NCBI GenBank assembly: GCA_963739985.1
Contig: CAVUCE010000007.1
Location: 248,001-312,000 of the forward strand
DNA from: CAVUCE01 sp963739985
GTDB lineage: Bacteria; Bacteroidota; Ignavibacteria; Ignavibacteriales; Ignavibacteriaceae
DNA length: 64,000 bases
Reading direction: 5' to 3'
This document shows, piece by piece, positions 63,689 through 64,000 of this stretch (positions within the stretch are counted from its first letter, which is position 1; each line of letters opens with the position of its first letter). A program made the position numbers and the translations under genes. The notes below the pieces were generated by a model that saw only the letters and a program-made list of their open reading frames with translations, had not been told where the DNA came from and did no database searches.

Positions 63689-64000
63689 TTAGATAAAACC
63701 TTCTTTTATAGCTTTTGCTACAACTTGAGATTTTGAATGGACATGAAGCTTTTCGTAGATATGCCTGATATGGTTTCTTACTGTTTGAAGACTTATAAAT
63801 AACTTTTCCGCAATATCGTTGCTACTAAGGCCATCTACAACCAGTTTTAGAATTTCTTCTTCACGAGGAGTGAGAATTTTTGGCTGCTTCTTAGGTTTAA
63901 GATGATCTTTAAATAAATCAAGTGTGATTTTTGCTATGGACGGGGTCATCGGGGCGCCGCCGCTTGCAGCATCTTCTATTGCTTGTAATAATCTAGTTGG
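63689..64000 (-). CDS. NarL/LuxR-family response regulator, 5'-truncated by the window edge
   Basis: The minus-strand frame is open to the end of the window, and codons before the ATG at 63949 read LLQAIEDAASGGAPMTPSIAK, the usual link between a receiver domain and a LuxR helix-turn-helix. The visible part ends in LTPREEEILKLVVDGLSSNDIAEKLFISLQTVRNHIRHIYEKLHV, a complete HTH. The receiver domain with its phosphoacceptor lies outside the window. It is convergent with DUF1579. Confidence 0.88.
   Translation of the reverse strand, partial: PTRLLQAIEDAASGGAPMTPSIAKITLDLFKDHLKPKKQPKILTPREEEILKLVVDGLSSNDIAEKLFISLQTVRNHIRHIYEKLHVHSKSQVVAKAIKEGFI

Noticed and set aside
1..64000. tRNA, rRNA or CRISPR arrays
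   Set aside because: I saw no cloverleaf, no rRNA-like sequence and no regularly spaced direct repeats. Weak tRNA genes cannot be excluded without a scan.

Overview
The window is a 64-kb, AT-rich bacterial chromosome segment. Several features point to a non-phototrophic member of the Bacteroidota/Chlorobi/Ignavibacteriota group, most likely Ignavibacteria. These are a secreted GH3 enzyme ending in a type IX secretion (Por) sorting domain with the NYPNPFNPST signature, a GldC homologue, an S46 peptidase, DUF2911, many low-similarity outer-membrane barrels, and multihaem cytochromes. The lineage call is inference from gene content. No 16S rRNA or tRNA gene is present to confirm it.

Layout. Bases 1-13 kb are a mostly plus-strand housekeeping run: rnr (5' end outside the window), a protease/propeller/barrel surface protein, an FmdB zinc ribbon, a lipoprotein, prs, rplY, pth, a K+-dependent type membrane pyrophosphatase, then rpsF-ssb-rpsR-rplI behind a leader that resembles the S6:S18 autoregulatory motif, and rpmB and tsaC. 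Bases 13.8-22.8 kb are mostly minus strand: an SDR, a small membrane protein and a GH20 hexosaminidase in one run, a radical SAM protein of the AmmeMemoRadiSam type, and pyk coupled to a Lon-like protease. Bases 22.8-32.4 kb hold a candidate structured small RNA, SCO, a class V aminotransferase, DUF2911, phosphomannomutase, a double zinc-ribbon protein, an S46 dipeptidyl peptidase, and a gene-poor stretch with a 167-bp MITE-like element and a second inverted-repeat element beside a tiny membrane protein. Bases 32.4-38.1 kb carry gldC, cydAB, a sorbosone-dehydrogenase-like lipoprotein, PspC, a LytTR regulator and YciI.

Bases 38.2-45.4 kb form a peptidoglycan-recycling island: NagZ fused to a degenerate beta-lactamase-like domain, a serine hydrolase, an AmpG-like transporter with a large soluble insert, and an N-acetylglucosamine-kinase-like BadF-family ATPase. 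Bases 47.3-52.2 kb form an electron-transfer cluster: a universal stress protein, a monohaem cytochrome without a methionine ligand, a 13-haem cytochrome fused to a b-type membrane domain, and a NapC/NirT-like multihaem quinol dehydrogenase. A large secreted GH3 and a Spy-like periplasmic protein follow.

Bases 56.2-62.5 kb hold the best candidate for an undescribed system. It is a translationally coupled six-gene minus-strand operon encoding a PqqD-like small protein, an ATP-grasp ligase, a fold-III PLP decarboxylase-like enzyme, a urea-transporter-like membrane domain fused to an M23 peptidase, a TPR protein and an outer-membrane barrel. The window ends in a DUF1579 protein and a NarL-type response regulator cut by the window edge.
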